A stretch of 64,000 bases of DNA. Source: JACCVG01 sp963790245 (lineage in GTDB: Bacteria > Actinomycetota > Thermoleophilia > Solirubrobacterales > Thermoleophilaceae). Shown one piece after another: positions 1-9,594 of the stretch. The stretch covers positions 1,860,001 through 1,924,000 of the forward strand of contig CAWBNP010000002.1 in NCBI GenBank assembly GCA_963790245.1. Reading direction: 5' to 3'. Both the position numbers and the translations under genes were made by a program. The notes under the pieces were generated by a model. That model searched no databases, was not told the origin of the DNA, and saw nothing but the letters and a program-made list of their open reading frames with translations. Each line of letters begins with the position of its first letter. The first letter of the stretch is position 1.

Positions 1-1
1 T

Positions 2-253
2 TTCGTGAAGGACTTGACCGAAGATGAGGTCGTCAAGCTCCGTGACGCGATCGACGACGACCTCACCGTCGAGGGTGACCTGCGTCGCGAGCGCTCCCAG
101 AACGTCAAGCGGCTGATGGAGATCGGCGCCTACCGCGGGCTCCGGCACCGTCGCGGCCTGCCCGTCAACGGCCAGCGGACGAAGACCAACGCGCGCACCC
201 GCAAGGGTCCGAAGCGCCTCCAGGTCGCGAACAAGAAGAAGGTGGCCAAGTAG
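2..253 (+). CDS. rpsM: 30S ribosomal protein S13, C-terminal part
   Basis: The window opens inside this gene; the visible frame begins at base 2 and gives the last 83 or so residues. The C-terminal half of S13 is clear: the helix-rich segment with RGLRHRRGLPVNGQRTKTNARTRKGP followed by a Lys-rich tail is the family signature that contacts the 16S rRNA in the head of the small subunit. The start lies upstream of the window. The stop TAG shares its last base with the GTG start of rpsK, so the two are translationally coupled in the alpha operon. Confidence 0.97.
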   Translation, partial: FVKDLTEDEVVKLRDAIDDDLTVEGDLRRERSQNVKRLMEIGAYRGLRHRRGLPVNGQRTKTNARTRKGPKRLQVANKKKVAK

Positions 254-648
254 TGGCCGAGAAGAAGGGGCGCCCGCGCGGCCGCCGCAAGGTGAAGAAG
301 AACATTCCCTTCGGCCAGGCCCACATCAAGACCAGCTTCAACAACACGATCGTCGCCCTGACCGACAAGGAGGGCAACGTGATCGCGTGGGAATCCGCCG
401 GTGGCGCCGGCTTCAAGGGTTCGCGCAAGTCGACGCCGTTCGCCGCTCAGGTGACCGCCGACTCAGCCGCGCGCAAGGGCATGGAGCAGGGTCTCCAGAA
501 GGTCGAGGTGTTCGTCAAGGGGCCGGGCTCCGGTCGCGAGACGGCGATCCGCTCGCTCCAGGCCGCCGGTCTCGAGGTCACCTCGATTCGCGACGTCACC
601 CCCCAGGCCCACAACGGCTGCCGGCCGAAGAAGCGACGGAGGGTGTAG
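253..648 (+). CDS. rpsK: 30S ribosomal protein S11
   Basis: A complete 131-residue S11, a usual length for bacteria. The core HIKTSFNNTIVALTD near the N-terminus and the C-terminal DVTPQAHNGCRPKKRRRV are diagnostic. S11 binds 16S rRNA in the platform of the small subunit and helps form the mRNA exit path. The start is GTG, using the last base of the rpsM stop. The rpsD ATG follows the stop directly with no spacer. The N-terminus is Lys/Arg-rich, as expected for this protein. Confidence 0.97.
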   Translation: MAEKKGRPRGRRKVKKNIPFGQAHIKTSFNNTIVALTDKEGNVIAWESAGGAGFKGSRKSTPFAAQVTADSAARKGMEQGLQKVEVFVKGPGSGRETAIRSLQAAGLEVTSIRDVTPQAHNGCRPKKRRRV

Positions 649-1269
649 ATGGCGCGCGATCGCGGACCGCAGTGCAAGCAGTGCCGGCGCGAGGGTGAGA
701 AGCTCTTTCTCAAGGGCGAGCGCTGCCTGACCGACAAGTGCGGCGTCGAGCGCCGGGCCTACCCGCCCGGTCAGCACGGTCGCGGGCGGGCCAAGCAGTC
801 CGAGTACCGACTTCAGCTACGCGAGAAGCAGAAGGCGCGCCGCTTCTACGGTGTGCTCGAGAAGCAGTTCCGCGCCTACTACGCCAAGGCCAGCCGTCAG
901 GAGGGCGTCACCGGTGAAAATCTCCTGCGCCTGCTCGAGAGCCGGCTCGACAACGTCCTCGTCCGGCTCGGCTTCGCGACCTCTCGTCGCCAGGCGCGCC
1001 AACTCGTCTTGCACGGCCACTGGAGCGTCAACGGACGCCGCGTCGACGTGCCCAGCTATCAAATCAAGCCCAACGACGTGATCAGCATCAAGTCGGGCTC
1101 GACGGCGGACCAGGTGATCCGTGACGCGACCGAGCTCACCTCGGCCGTCCCGGCCTGGCTGCAGGCCGATCACGACGGCCTCACGGCGAAGGTGCTGCGC
1201 CATCCGGAGCGTCAGGAGATCGACACTCCGGTCCAGGAACAGCTCATCGTCGAGCTGTACTCGAAGTAA
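649..1269 (+). CDS. rpsD: 30S ribosomal protein S4
   Basis: A 206-residue S4, the primary 16S rRNA binder and an early assembly protein. Cys9, Cys12, Cys26 and Cys31 form the zinc-binding (C+) N-terminal motif found in part of the bacteria. The S4 RNA-binding domain follows (LESRLDNVLVRLGFATSRRQARQLVLHGHW..., about residues 93-155). It is contiguous with rpsK and 66 bases upstream of rpoA. In many bacteria S4 also represses this operon translationally; no leader for that is visible here. Confidence 0.97.
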   Translation: MARDRGPQCKQCRREGEKLFLKGERCLTDKCGVERRAYPPGQHGRGRAKQSEYRLQLREKQKARRFYGVLEKQFRAYYAKASRQEGVTGENLLRLLESRLDNVLVRLGFATSRRQARQLVLHGHWSVNGRRVDVPSYQIKPNDVISIKSGSTADQVIRDATELTSAVPAWLQADHDGLTAKVLRHPERQEIDTPVQEQLIVELYSK

Positions 1270-1335
1270 CCAGCAATCGAAGGTCCGGCGCCGGTCCGGC
1301 GGCCGGGCGGTTCGATCACGACCCAAGGAACAAAC

Positions 1336-2313
1336 ATGCTCGAGTTTCAGACTCCCGAAATCACCGCCGAAAAGATCGAGGAGAATCGCGGCTCCTTCAC
1401 GATCGAGCCCCTCGATCGAGGCTTCGGCTACACGTTCGGTAACTCGCTGCGCCGGGTTCTGCTCTCCTCGCTCGGTGGCGCGGCCGTCACCAGCGTGCGG
1501 ATCGAGGGTGTCGCGCACGAGTTCTCGACGATCGCCGGTGTGACCGAGGACGTGACCGACATCATTCTCAACCTCAAGGAGATCGTCTGCCGGATGCATT
1601 CCGACGCGGCCGAGATCGAGGTGCCGCTCGTGACCTCCGGCCCCGGCGAGGTGACCGCGGGCGACATCGATCTGCCGTCGGGCGTCGAGATCCTCAACCC
1701 GGGCGTCCACCTCGCGACGATCGAGAAGAAGACCAAGCTCGAGATGTACCTGACCGTCGGTCACGGCCGCGGGTACTCCCCGGCGGAGGACAACAAGACC
1801 GACGACCAGCCGATCGGCGTCATCCCGATCGATTCGATCTTCTCACCCGTCAAGCGGGTGGCCTACCAGGTCGAGTCGGCGCGAGTCGGACAGCGGACCG
1901 ATTACGACAAGCTGACCCTCGACATCGAGACCGACGGCTCGGTCGAGCCCCAGGCGGCGCTGCGCGAGGCGGCGGAGATCCTGATCAAGAGCCTCGCGAT
2001 CTTCACCGACCAGGCGCGGCTGGACTTCCTCCAGTCGCCCAGCGAGACGCTCGGTGGCGGCCTCGACGGCGGCGCTGCCGGCGGCGGCGCGGCGGCGACC
2101 AGCTCATCCGGGATGGACGACATCCTGATCGAGGAGCTCGAGCTCGGGGTCCGTTCCTACAACTGCCTCAAGCGCGCCGGGATCCAGACGGTCGGCGAGC
2201 TGCTGCAGAAGAGCGAGTCCGAGCTCAACGCGATTCCGAACTTCGGTCGCAAGTCGATCGAAGAGGTCATCGAGACGCTCGAGGCGCGCGGCCTCTCGCT
2301 GCGGCAGAGCTAG
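1336..2313 (+). CDS. rpoA: DNA-directed RNA polymerase alpha subunit
   Basis: A 325-residue alpha subunit. The N-terminal dimerisation domain includes EPLDRGFGYTFGNSLRRVLLSSL near residue 30. The C-terminal domain (about 258-325) has the two helix-hairpin-helix elements that contact UP elements and activators (SYNCLKRAGIQTVGELL and NFGRKSIEEVIETL). The two domains are joined by a Gly/Ala/Ser-rich linker around residues 238-256, unusually poor in charge for this position. An ATG start preceded by an AAGGAA-type ribosome site supports the chosen start. Confidence 0.97.
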   Translation: MLEFQTPEITAEKIEENRGSFTIEPLDRGFGYTFGNSLRRVLLSSLGGAAVTSVRIEGVAHEFSTIAGVTEDVTDIILNLKEIVCRMHSDAAEIEVPLVTSGPGEVTAGDIDLPSGVEILNPGVHLATIEKKTKLEMYLTVGHGRGYSPAEDNKTDDQPIGVIPIDSIFSPVKRVAYQVESARVGQRTDYDKLTLDIETDGSVEPQAALREAAEILIKSLAIFTDQARLDFLQSPSETLGGGLDGGAAGGGAAATSSSGMDDILIEELELGVRSYNCLKRAGIQTVGELLQKSESELNAIPNFGRKSIEEVIETLEARGLSLRQS

Positions 2314-2338
2314 ACACCGGCTACCCTCCGGACTGCTC

Positions 2339-2692
2339 ATGCGTCACCGCCGAACTCGCAACAAGCTCAGCCGCAGCTCCTCGCACCGCAAGGCGCTGTT
2401 CATGAATCTCTCGCGCGAGGTCTTCGACCACGAGCGGATCAAGACGACCGAGGCCAAGGCGAAGGCGGTGCGCCCGGAGGTCGAGAAGCTGATCACGCTC
2501 GCGAAGCGGGGCGATCAGCACGCTCGCAGGCAGGCGATGTCCCAGCTCGGCCAGGACAAGTTCATCGTCTACAAGTTGTTCGAGGAGATCGCGCCCCGCT
2601 ACGCCGAGCGCGAAGGCGGCTACACCCGGATCCTCAAGCTCGGCCCGCGCAAATCCGATTCGACGGAGATGGTCTTCCTAGAACTGGTGTAG
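2339..2692 (+). CDS. rplQ: 50S ribosomal protein L17
   Basis: A 117-residue bacterial L17. The N-terminal RHRRTRNKLSRSSSHRKALF is the family signature, and the C-terminus YTRILKLGPRKSDSTEMVFLEL is also typical. L17 sits at the base of the large subunit near the exit tunnel. It begins 25 bases after rpoA. A strong hairpin begins 7 bases after its stop, so it is the last gene of the alpha operon. truA, which commonly follows rplQ, is about 1.4 kb further on. Confidence 0.97.
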   Translation: MRHRRTRNKLSRSSSHRKALFMNLSREVFDHERIKTTEAKAKAVRPEVEKLITLAKRGDQHARRQAMSQLGQDKFIVYKLFEEIAPRYAEREGGYTRILKLGPRKSDSTEMVFLELV

Positions 2693-2698
2693 GGGTGA

Positions 2699-2738
2699 GT
2701 GAAGGATTGTGGGCGTTATCGGACCCACAATCCTTCAC
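2699..2738. terminator. Bidirectional hairpin between rplQ and the lipoprotein gene
   Basis: A perfect 15-bp inverted repeat (arms 2699-2713 and 2724-2738) with a 10-base loop lies between the convergent stops of rplQ and the downstream lipoprotein. There is no clear U-tract on either side, so it could be a terminator for both strands or a 3'-end stabilising stem. A related hairpin occurs at 49928-49961, also between convergent genes. Confidence 0.75.
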
Positions 2739-2746
2739 AACGAGCG

Positions 2747-3226
2747 TCAGTCGACGGTGTACTCCTTCAGCTGTCCCAGGTCGAAGTGGAACTCGCCGTC
2801 CTTGGTCTCGAGCGGGCAGAGCATGAAGTACTCACCGGGCTCGGTGATGTCCGCCGAGACCGTCGCCGGCGCCTCTTCACCCGGCTCCACAGGCGGGATC
2901 GTTGCGATGTCGGTCGTGGTGCCGTCTTCGCCCTCTGCCTTGATCGCGTCCTCCAGCGTCGAGCCCTCGTTGAGCATCGCGAAGACCATCATGTGGGGCT
3001 CTTCGCCCTCGTTGGCGAAGTTGATCTCGACGGGACCGAGGGTGAGCTCCTCCGGCGCGCCCTCGAAGTCGTAGTCCGTCGCGACGATGTCGATGACCTG
3101 CCCCTCGCCCTCGGCGGCCGTCGTGTCGGTCGGTGTGGCGCTTCCGCCACAGGCCACCAACCCGAACGACGCCAGTACTGCGACTCCGGCAAGGGCTGAA
3201 CGAGTCTGCTTCCTGCTTGTCCTCAA
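2747..3226 (-). CDS. Cupredoxin-like lipoprotein
   Basis: A 159-residue predicted lipoprotein. The N-terminal RKQTRS is followed by a hydrophobic stretch and lipobox LVAC-GG, so it should be anchored outside the membrane. The mature part reads as a small beta-sandwich: EPHMMVF carries a His and the C-terminal block YFMLCPLETKDGEFHFDLGQ carries Cys and His in the order seen in type I copper proteins. The last ligand position, Met or Gln, is less certain. Translation starts at TTG with AGGAGG seven bases upstream. It is convergent with the alpha operon. Copper binding is inferred; a copper-free cupredoxin fold is possible. Confidence 0.7.
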   Translation of the reverse strand: MRTSRKQTRSALAGVAVLASFGLVACGGSATPTDTTAAEGEGQVIDIVATDYDFEGAPEELTLGPVEINFANEGEEPHMMVFAMLNEGSTLEDAIKAEGEDGTTTDIATIPPVEPGEEAPATVSADITEPGEYFMLCPLETKDGEFHFDLGQLKEYTVD

Positions 3227-3301
3227 GGCCGTACCTCCTGTTTCGCTTGTACCCGTGACGGCGCCACCCTACCTCGGCCGGCGCCCGCCGGATAGGTTTC
3301 G

Positions 3302-4117
3302 ATGCCGATGACCAACACCCCTGAGCAAGTCAAATCGACCGCGCGCGAGGCGTGGAGTGCGGTTCCCTACGACGCGCTCGGGGCGCTCCTGCTGCCCGCG
3401 GCGGCGCGGCTCGTCGATGCGTGCGCGATCTCGGCCGGCCAGGAGATCCTCGACGTCGCCGCCGGCCACGGGAACCTGGCGATCACCGCTGCGGCCGAAG
3501 GCGCCGCCGTCACCGCCTCCGACATCACGCCCGCGATGGTCGAGCGTGGGAAGGCGCGCTCGGCGGAAGAGGGTGTTGATATCGACTGGGTCGAAGCCGA
3601 CGCGGAGCAGCTGCCGTTCGAGGACGCGTCGTTCGATTGCGTCGCCTCGGTGTTCGGGGCGATGCTCGCCCCCCAGCCGGAGCGCGTCGCAGCCGAGTTG
3701 TTCCGGGTCGTGCGCCCTGGCAACACGGTCGGAATGGCCAATTGGGTTCCGGACGGGTTCATCGCGCGGATGCTCGAGTCCCGCGAGCAGTTCCTCCCGC
3801 GCCCGGACTGGATGGTCAGCGCGACGCTCTGGGGCGACCCCGACATCGTCGCCGATCGGTTCGACGGGCTCGCCGGTAGCCTGACCACCGAGCGTGATTC
3901 ACTGCGCTGCGAGTTCGACTCGCCGGAGGAGATGGCCGACTGGTTCTCGCGCAACGCCGGAAACGAGGTCCTCGCCCGTGAGCGCCTAGGCGGGCAGGTT
4001 CATGGCGAGATGCGCGAATCGATGCTCGCGGTGATCGGCGAGTTCGGCGGTCTGGCGGGCCAGCCGCTCGTGATCGACTGCGAGTACCTCGTCGTGGTCG
4101 CCCGTCGCCGCGGGTAG
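3302..4117 (+). CDS. Class I SAM-dependent methyltransferase
   Basis: A 271-residue Rossmann methyltransferase of the UbiE/Methyltransf_11 type. Motif I is LDVAAGHGNLAI near residue 43, followed by the acidic loop TASDITPAMVERG and motif II/III VEADAEQLPFEDASFDCVASV. No membrane segment is present. The substrate cannot be read from the sequence. It is divergent from the lipoprotein gene, with 75 bases between them, and is followed after 16 bases by truA, so they may share a transcript. Confidence 0.85.
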   Translation: MPMTNTPEQVKSTAREAWSAVPYDALGALLLPAAARLVDACAISAGQEILDVAAGHGNLAITAAAEGAAVTASDITPAMVERGKARSAEEGVDIDWVEADAEQLPFEDASFDCVASVFGAMLAPQPERVAAELFRVVRPGNTVGMANWVPDGFIARMLESREQFLPRPDWMVSATLWGDPDIVADRFDGLAGSLTTERDSLRCEFDSPEEMADWFSRNAGNEVLARERLGGQVHGEMRESMLAVIGEFGGLAGQPLVIDCEYLVVVARRRG

Positions 4118-4133
4118 TCGAGCGACCAGCCGG

Positions 4134-4856
4134 TTGACCGCACGTCTCGAGATCAGCTACGACGGCTCCGCTTTCTCGGGGTGGGCGGTTCAGCCCGGCC
4201 GCAGGACGGTCCAGGCCGAACTCGAGCGCGCGCTGGAGTTGGTCGGCGGTCGTCCGATAGCCCTGACCGTCGCCGGCCGAACCGACGCGGGTGTCCATGC
4301 GCTGCGCCAGGTCGCGAGTCACACGGGAGATCCGGTCGGCGCCGGGGCGGTCAATGCCAACCTCCCGCGCGATGTCCGGATCCTGGCGAGCGAGGTCGCC
4401 GCCGAGGGGTTCGACGCTCGCGCCGACGCCCGCTCGCGCCGCTACCGGTACCGGATCACCAACGCGCGCGTCCAGAGCCCGTTCGAGGTCGGGAGGGCGC
4501 TGCATTGGCGCTGGCCGCTCGACCGAACGCTGCTCGAGCGGTGCGCCGACCTGGTCGTCGGGACGCACGACTTCACGGCTTTCACCCGGACCCAGACCAG
4601 GCACGTCCACTTTCGGCGCGAGGTCCTCGACGCGGCCTGGAGCGCCGACCCGACCTCGCCGGATCTCACCTTCGAGATCGAGGCCGACAGCTTCCTGCGC
4701 AACATGGTCCGAACGCTCGTCGGGACGATGGTCGCCGTCGGCCAGGGGCGCATGACGATCGACCACTACCAGGCGTTGCTCGAGGGCAGGCCGCGCTGCG
4801 AGGCGGGCGATACCGCCGCCGCCCACGGCCTGTATCTCGTCGGCGTTCGGTACTAG
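4134..4856 (+). CDS. truA: tRNA pseudouridine(38-40) synthase
   Basis: A 240-residue TruA. It isomerises uridines 38-40 of the anticodon arm. The catalytic aspartate is Asp51 in GRTDAGVHA, and SYDGSAFSGWAVQP at the start and FLRNMVRTLVGTMVAVGQG near the C-terminus are family hallmarks. The start is TTG; no ATG or GTG in frame preserves the N-terminal beta strand RLEISYDG. It lies downstream of the methyltransferase rather than directly after rplQ. Confidence 0.95.
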   Translation: MTARLEISYDGSAFSGWAVQPGRRTVQAELERALELVGGRPIALTVAGRTDAGVHALRQVASHTGDPVGAGAVNANLPRDVRILASEVAAEGFDARADARSRRYRYRITNARVQSPFEVGRALHWRWPLDRTLLERCADLVVGTHDFTAFTRTQTRHVHFRREVLDAAWSADPTSPDLTFEIEADSFLRNMVRTLVGTMVAVGQGRMTIDHYQALLEGRPRCEAGDTAAAHGLYLVGVRY

Positions 4857-4935
4857 CCGACGAATGGCCCGCCAGCCCACGGCCACGCGTGGCACGACCT
4901 CGGTGAGGTCTAGCCGCCAACTATCCTCGAAGGCG

Positions 4936-5760
4936 ATGCGAATTCTTCTGACCAACGACGATGGGATTCGCGCGGCGGGGCTCGAGACGTTGCGGCGCGC
5001 GCTGGTCGCGCTGCCCGATGTGGAGCTCGCGGTGATCGCGCCGGACGGGAATCGCAGCGCGATGGCGCGCAGCATCACGACGCGACGACCGCTCTGGGTC
5101 GAGGAGGTCGACTTCGGTGATGGGTCTAGCGGCTTTGCGACCGACGGGACTCCCGTCGACTGCGTTCGCTTCGCGGCGCTCGGCCTGATCGAGTTCAAGC
5201 CCGACCTGATCGTCTCGGGCATCAACCACGGCGCGAACCTGGGCGATGACATCACCTACTCCGGCACCGTCGCGGCGGCGCTCGAGGGCGTCCTGCTCGA
5301 GATCCCGGCGATCGCCGTCTCCCAGCAGTCTCCGCGTGGTGGACTCGATTTCCGGGCCGGGGATCGCTGGCAGCTCGAGCACTTCGAGCCCGCGGCGGCG
5401 CTGATCGCGCGGATCGTGCAGCGGCTCGACGACGTCCCGATGCCCAGCGGCACGCTGCTGAACTTCAACTGCCCGATGGGGATCCCGAAGGGCGTCCAGG
5501 CCAGCAAGCTCGGCAAGCGGATCTATCGTGACCGGCTCGAGCTCGACGCCGAGGAGGACGGTCGCCGGCGCTACCGGATCTACGGCGATGATCCCTCCTA
5601 CCACGAGGAGGACGGGACCGATTTTGCCGCGATCGCCGCCGGCTACGTAGCGGTCACTCCGCTGCACTTCGATCTGACCTCCGACCTCGGGATGGAGGAA
5701 CTCGGAGGGCTCGATCTCGACCATCTGTTCGGCGAACGCGACGGAGTGGCGGGTGGCTGA
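4936..5760 (+). CDS. surE: 5'/3'-nucleotidase SurE
   Basis: A 274-residue SurE, a metal-dependent survival phosphatase acting on nucleoside monophosphates. The N-terminal MRILLTNDDGI supplies the acidic metal ligands Asp8 and Asp9; GNRSAMARSIT and VSGINHGANLGDDITYSGTV complete the active site. The start was placed at the ATG that opens the conserved strand; a longer frame from 4864 exists, but its extra 24 residues look unrelated to the family. Its stop overlaps the ligA GTG start by 8 bases, indicating coupling. Confidence 0.93.
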   Translation: MRILLTNDDGIRAAGLETLRRALVALPDVELAVIAPDGNRSAMARSITTRRPLWVEEVDFGDGSSGFATDGTPVDCVRFAALGLIEFKPDLIVSGINHGANLGDDITYSGTVAAALEGVLLEIPAIAVSQQSPRGGLDFRAGDRWQLEHFEPAAALIARIVQRLDDVPMPSGTLLNFNCPMGIPKGVQASKLGKRIYRDRLELDAEEDGRRRYRIYGDDPSYHEEDGTDFAAIAAGYVAVTPLHFDLTSDLGMEELGGLDLDHLFGERDGVAGG

Positions 5761-7769
5761 GGCGGCGGCGCGTGCGAGCGAGCTGCGCGAGCAGCTCGAG
5801 CACCACAACGAGCGCTACTACGTCCTCGACGAGCCGGAGATCCCGGATGCCGCCTATGACGCGCTGATCGACGAGCTCCGCGCGCTCGAGGCCGATCATC
5901 CCGAGCTCGTCACCCCGGACTCGCCCACCCAGCGGGTGGGGGGCAAACCGCTCGAGCGGTTCGCCCAGGTCGAGCACCTCCAGCCGATGCTCTCGCTCGC
6001 GAACGCGCGCAACGAAGAGGAGCTGCGCGCGTGGGCGACTCGCGTCGAGGCGTTGAGGGCCAAGCTCGAACTCGAGGACCGGCCGCTGGAGTACGTGGCC
6101 GAGCCGAAGATCGACGGCCTCGCGATCTCGCTGGTCTACGAGCAGGGTCGGCTCGTCAGGGGCGCGACCCGCGGCGACGGACAGGTCGGCGAGGACGTGA
6201 CCCACAATCTGCGCACGATCAGCTCGATCCCCAAGCGACTGGGAGATGCGCCGCCGCTGGTCGAGGTCAGGGGCGAGGTCTACCTGCCGCTGGCGGACTT
6301 CGCGCGGCTCAACGAGCTGCGCGCCGAGGCCGGAGAGCCGACCTTCGCCAACCCCCGCAACTCGGCTGCCGGATCGATCCGGCAGCTCGATCCGGCGGTC
6401 GCCGCCGCCCGCCCGCTGTCGATCCTCTGTTATGCGATCGGGGCGGTCGAGGGGCTCGAGTTCGAGACCCACCGCGATTCGCTCGACTGGCTCGATGCCA
6501 ACGGCTTCCCGATCAGCCCCCGGATCGCCACCCATCCCGATCCCGAATCGCTCGCGCGCGGCTGCCGGGATTGGGAGGAGCGGCGCGGCGGGCTCGATTT
6601 CGAGATCGACGGGGTGGTCGCCAAGGTCAACGACCTCGCCCTTCAGCGGGCGCTCGGGGTCGTCGGACGGGAGCCGCGCGGCGCGATCGCCTGGAAGTTC
6701 CCGCCGATGACCGGGACGACGATCCTGCGGTCGGTGATGTGGAACGTCGGGCGGACCGGCCGGATGATCCCGTTCGCGAACCTCGAGCCGGTCGTGCTCG
6801 CGGGCGCGACCGTGAAGCTCGCGACACTCCACAATGAGGAGGACCTGCGGCGCAAGGACGTCCGCGAGGGCGACGAGGTGATCGCGATCCGCGCGGGTGA
6901 CGTGATTCCCCAGGTCGTCTCGCCGACGCCGGCCGCCCAGCGACGCCGAAAGCGCGGCCCGCTGCCCGAGCCGCCGGCGGCCTGCCCCGCCTGCGGGACA
7001 CCAACGGTCAAACCCGACGAGGGGGTCTGGACGATCTGCCCGAACCGAACCGGCTGCCCGGGCCAGCTGTTCCAGGCCGTCAAGCACTTCGTCAGCAGGG
7101 GGGCGATGGACATCGAGGGTCTCGGCGAGAAGCAAGCGCAGCGATTCCTCGAGGAGGGCGTGATCTCGGGACTGGCCGACATCTACGCGCTGACCGAGGA
7201 ACGGCTAGCGACACTCGAGGGGTTCGGTGAGATATCGGCCCGCAACCTCGTGGCCGCGATCGACCAGTCGCGCTCGCGACCGTTCAGCCGCGTCCTGTTC
7301 GCGCTCGGAATCCCCGGGATCGGGTACGTCAATGCGAAGGCCCTGGTCGACCAGTTCAACTCGATCGACTCGCTGCTGCAGGCCTCCGGCGAGACGATCG
7401 TCGAGACGCCTGGGATCGGGCCGATTCTCGCCGAGACGATCACCGAGACCCTCGCCGAGGAGCGGATGCGCGAGCTGATCGAGGCGCTCAAAGCGGCGGG
7501 TCTCCGCTTCGAGGAGCAGAAGCCAGGCAATCGCCGAGGGCCCGCTCGAGGGGCAGACCTTCGTGCTCACCGGAACGCTTCCGGATCTGACGCGCGAGCA
7601 GGCCGCGGAGCGGATCGAGGCCGCCGGCGGCAAGGTCACGGGCTCTGTATCCAAGAAGACCGACTACGTGGTCGCGGGCGCCGAAGCCGGCTCGAAGCTC
7701 GCCAAAGCCGAGCAGCTCGGCGTGGAAGTAATCGACCAGGCGGGCCTACTGCGCATCCTCTCTGGGTAG
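5753..7769 (+). CDS. ligA: NAD-dependent DNA ligase LigA (one frameshift)
   Basis: LigA seals nicks in duplex DNA using NAD+. The adenylation-domain lysine is Lys119 in EPKIDGLAISL. The OB fold, a Cys4 zinc finger (CPACG...CPNRTGC), a helix-hairpin-helix region and a BRCT domain follow in order. The BRCT part (FVLTGTLPDLTREQAAERI...) lies in a different frame: one extra base near 7525 moves the reading from the start frame to the frame ending at 7769. Removing that base joins the two halves smoothly (EEQKP to AIAEGPLEGQTF). The start is a GTG inside the surE stop region. A sequencing error is the likely cause, because ligA is essential. Confidence 0.92.
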
Positions 7770-7830
7770 AACGGCACAATTGACCCGGTAACGAAGGGGA
7801 TCGGCCGGGTTAGACCGGCGTGCGTAAGAG

Positions 7831-9536
7831 ATGGCTTCCAACAGACTCACTCATCAGGCTGCCGTGAGGCGTCCGCGGGCTGCGCGCGGTCCGGGGCCGG
7901 GCTTCGTACTGCGCCGATCCATTGCAGTCATTCTCGTGGTCGCGCTGGTGGTAGGGGCCGGGTACCTGGCCTGGCGGGCGCTCGTCGGTAACTCGGGGGC
8001 CGAGCGTGTGGCGCAGAGCTTTGTCGAGAACTGGGAGCGGGGCTCCTATGCGGACATGTGGGCGCTGCTGACGCCCGACTCGCAAGCGCAGATCGGGTCA
8101 TCCGATCTGGCTGCCGCCTACCAGGAGGCCGCGCGAACGGCAACGCTCACGGAGCTCGAGGCCGGGGAGCTGTCTGAAGAGGACGGCGTCGTAACCATCC
8201 CGATCAACGTCAGCACCGCGGCCTTCGGCGAGCTGTCCGGCGCGGTCGCACTGCCGGTCGAGGAGAAGCGGATCGTCTGGAGTCCTGAGCTCGTCTTCCC
8301 CGACCTGGCCGAGGGCGAGACCCTCACCCGCGAGACAAGCGCTCCGAAGCGTGCCGCGATCCTCGATCGAAACGGAGAGACGCTGATCGACGGCGACGCC
8401 GACGCCCGCGAAACGGTGCTCGGCGACCTCGCCGGAACCGTCGGCGAGCCCAGCGGAGATCTCAAGGACGACCTCTACAAGCTTGGTTTCCCCAAGGATC
8501 AGCTCGCGGGCATCAGCGGGCTCGAGCTGATGTTCGAGGAGCAGATCGCCGGTACCCCGGGCGGGGATCTCAAGGCCGGCGAGCGGATTCTCGCGAGCAG
8601 CGAGCCGCAGGCAGGCGGAAGCCGTGCGCACGACGCTCGATCTCGGCCTCTACGACGCCGCCGGTGCGGCGCTCGGCGATCGGCTCGGCGGGGTTGCCGT
8701 GATCGACACGCGCAAGGGCGGGGTCGTCGCGGTCGCCGGAGATGCATTGACCAGCGCGCAGCCGCCCGGTTCGACGTTCAAGGTGGTCACCGCCGCGGCG
8801 GCGCTCGAGAGCGGAGTCGCCAAGCCCTCGACCGAGTACCCGGTCGCCGGTTTCGCGACGATCGACGGCTTCAAGCTCAAGAACGCCCACGACGGTGAGC
8901 TCTGTGGCGGCACGTTCGTGAACAGCTTCGCGCAGTCCTGCAACTCGGTCTTCGGACCGGTCGGTGCCGAGATCGGGGCCGAGCGGCTGGTCGAGATGGC
9001 CGAGCGGTTCGGCGTCAACCAGGACCCGTCGGTGTTCGGGGAGACGATCAGCACGATGCCCGCCGCCTCGGAGCTCAGCTCGGATCTCGCTGTCGGGGTC
9101 ACGGCGATCGGGCAGGGGCAACTCTTGATGACGCCGCTCGCGCTCGCTTCGATCGGTCAGACGATCGCCAACGGCGGCAAGCGGCTGGCACCGCGCTTTG
9201 ATCCCGAGGCGACCGATCCCGAGGCCGAGCGCGCGGTTTCGAAGAAGATCGCCGGGCAGGTCGGAGAAATGATGGAGGCCGTCGTGACCGAGGGCACCGG
9301 CGGCCTCGCGGCTGTGCCCGGTGTCAAGGTCGCGGGTAAGACCGGGACGGCCGAGGTAGGGCTCTCCTCCAAGGACGATGACGACGAGATCGAAGGACCA
9401 CGCCTGGTTTGTCGCCTACGCGCCGGCCAACAAGCCCAAGCTGGCGGTCGCGGTGTTCATCGCCAACGCGGGCTTCGGCGGCGATGTCGCAGCGCCGGTC
9501 GCCTCCGCGGTGCTCCAGGCCGGCCTGGCTGACTAG
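7831..9536 (+). CDS. Class B penicillin-binding protein (two frameshifts)
   Basis: A peptidoglycan transpeptidase with one N-terminal membrane anchor (about residues 30-50), an NTF2-like MecA_N-type domain, a PBP dimerisation region and a transpeptidase domain. The catalytic SxxK is in PPGSTFKVVTA, SxN is SCNSVF and KTG is AGKTGTAEV. The frame changes near 8618 and near 9395, each explained by a single extra G; the corrected C-terminus reads DHAWFVAYAPANKPKLAVAV to the stop at 9534-9536. It resembles actinobacterial PbpA/MecA-like PBPs rather than FtsI. It stands 61 bases after ligA. Confidence 0.9.
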
Positions 9537-9594
9537 CGGACTGGCCTGAGGAGGGCAGCGCTGTCGATTGGGCGCTGCGATACTCCAGGCGGCG

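Noticed and set aside
3816..5255. Long minus-strand open frame opposite truA and surE
   Set aside because: It is the complement of two clear conserved genes; high GC keeps antisense frames open. No family motif or ribosome site supports it.
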